A DNA stretch of 5,863 nucleotides from Pseudomonadota bacterium (GTDB lineage: Bacteria > Pseudomonadota > Gammaproteobacteria > Burkholderiales > Methylophilaceae): assembly GCA_023459535.1 (NCBI GenBank), contig JAEWTK010000020.1, forward strand, positions 1 to 5,863. Reading direction: 5' to 3'. Below are positions 5,797 through 5,863 of the stretch, one piece after another. Below the pieces are notes generated by a model that saw nothing but the letters and a program-made list of their open reading frames with translations, did no database searches and had not been told where the DNA came from. Positions within the stretch are counted from its first letter, which is position 1; the number at the start of each line of letters is the position of its first letter. Both the position numbers and the translations under genes were made by a program.

Positions 5797-5830
5797 AGCA
5801 ATCCCGGCACTCAACGGTGTCGGGATTGCT
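5797..5830. repeat. 14-bp hairpin upstream of the TpsB gene
   Basis: AGCAATCCCGGCAC (5797-5810) pairs with GTGTCGGGATTGCT (5817-5830) around a 6-nt loop, with one G-T wobble position. It lies 33 nt before the TpsB start. Neither side carries a U-tract, so a standard intrinsic terminator is not supported. It could end the transcript of an upstream minus-strand gene by another route, or sit in the TpsB leader and affect its translation or stability. Confidence 0.55.
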
Positions 5831-5863
5831 CGGGCAACTTCTTAATGCAGCAGATTTAATCAC

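Overview
The window looks like part of a betaproteobacterial chromosome, most plausibly of the Nitrosomonadales type (Gallionella/Methylophilus/Nitrosomonas relatives). This is an inference from three things: a bacterial-type AspRS with the TPPF segment, an FmdB-type zinc-ribbon gene directly upstream of aspS, and roughly 50% GC coding sequence. No rRNA, tRNA, transposase or CRISPR array is visible.

Layout. (1) 1-393, minus strand: the 5' part of aspS, running off the left edge. (2) 394-519: a structured spacer holding an imperfect hairpin just after the upstream stop codon and a weak terminator-like element. (3) 520-780, minus strand: a small FmdB-family zinc-ribbon protein with a good promoter and ribosome binding site. 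(4) 781-1035: an AT-rich divergent intergenic region. (5) 1036-3977, plus strand: a compact three-gene signalling operon. It encodes a regulator with a MerR/excisionase-like HTH placed in front of a receiver domain, a soluble histidine kinase (start TTG, overlapping the first gene by 20 nt), and a single-domain CheY-like receiver 25 nt further on. (6) 3960-4090: two strong hairpins between convergent genes, one of them a perfect 31-bp palindrome across a stop codon. (7) 4081-5763, minus strand: a TpsB (FhaC/ShlB-family) outer-membrane transporter with signal peptide, two POTRA domains and a 16-strand-type barrel. (8) 5764-5863: its upstream region, with a 14-bp hairpin.

The most interesting part is the operon. 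The first ~150 residues of the kinase resemble the HNOBA (H-NOX-associated) PAS-like domain of soluble guanylate cyclase and some bacterial kinases: an FPFH start, an R-E-F strand, a VQxG turn, an LGL/DF/D-L segment at the end, and then a coiled coil. No H-NOX heme sensor is encoded in the window. Behind this domain come a coiled coil, two PAS domains, HisKA and HATPase_c. All phosphotransfer residues are present in the kinase and both receivers. The likely scheme is a cytoplasmic sensor that phosphorylates two receivers, one binding DNA (HTH-REC) and one acting on a protein or serving as a phosphate sink. The promoter region of the HTH-REC gene carries an inverted repeat and two direct repeats that would suit autoregulation.

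The TpsB gene is convergent with the operon and probably a separate unit. Its exoprotein partner (TpsA) is not in the window and could lie beyond the right edge.
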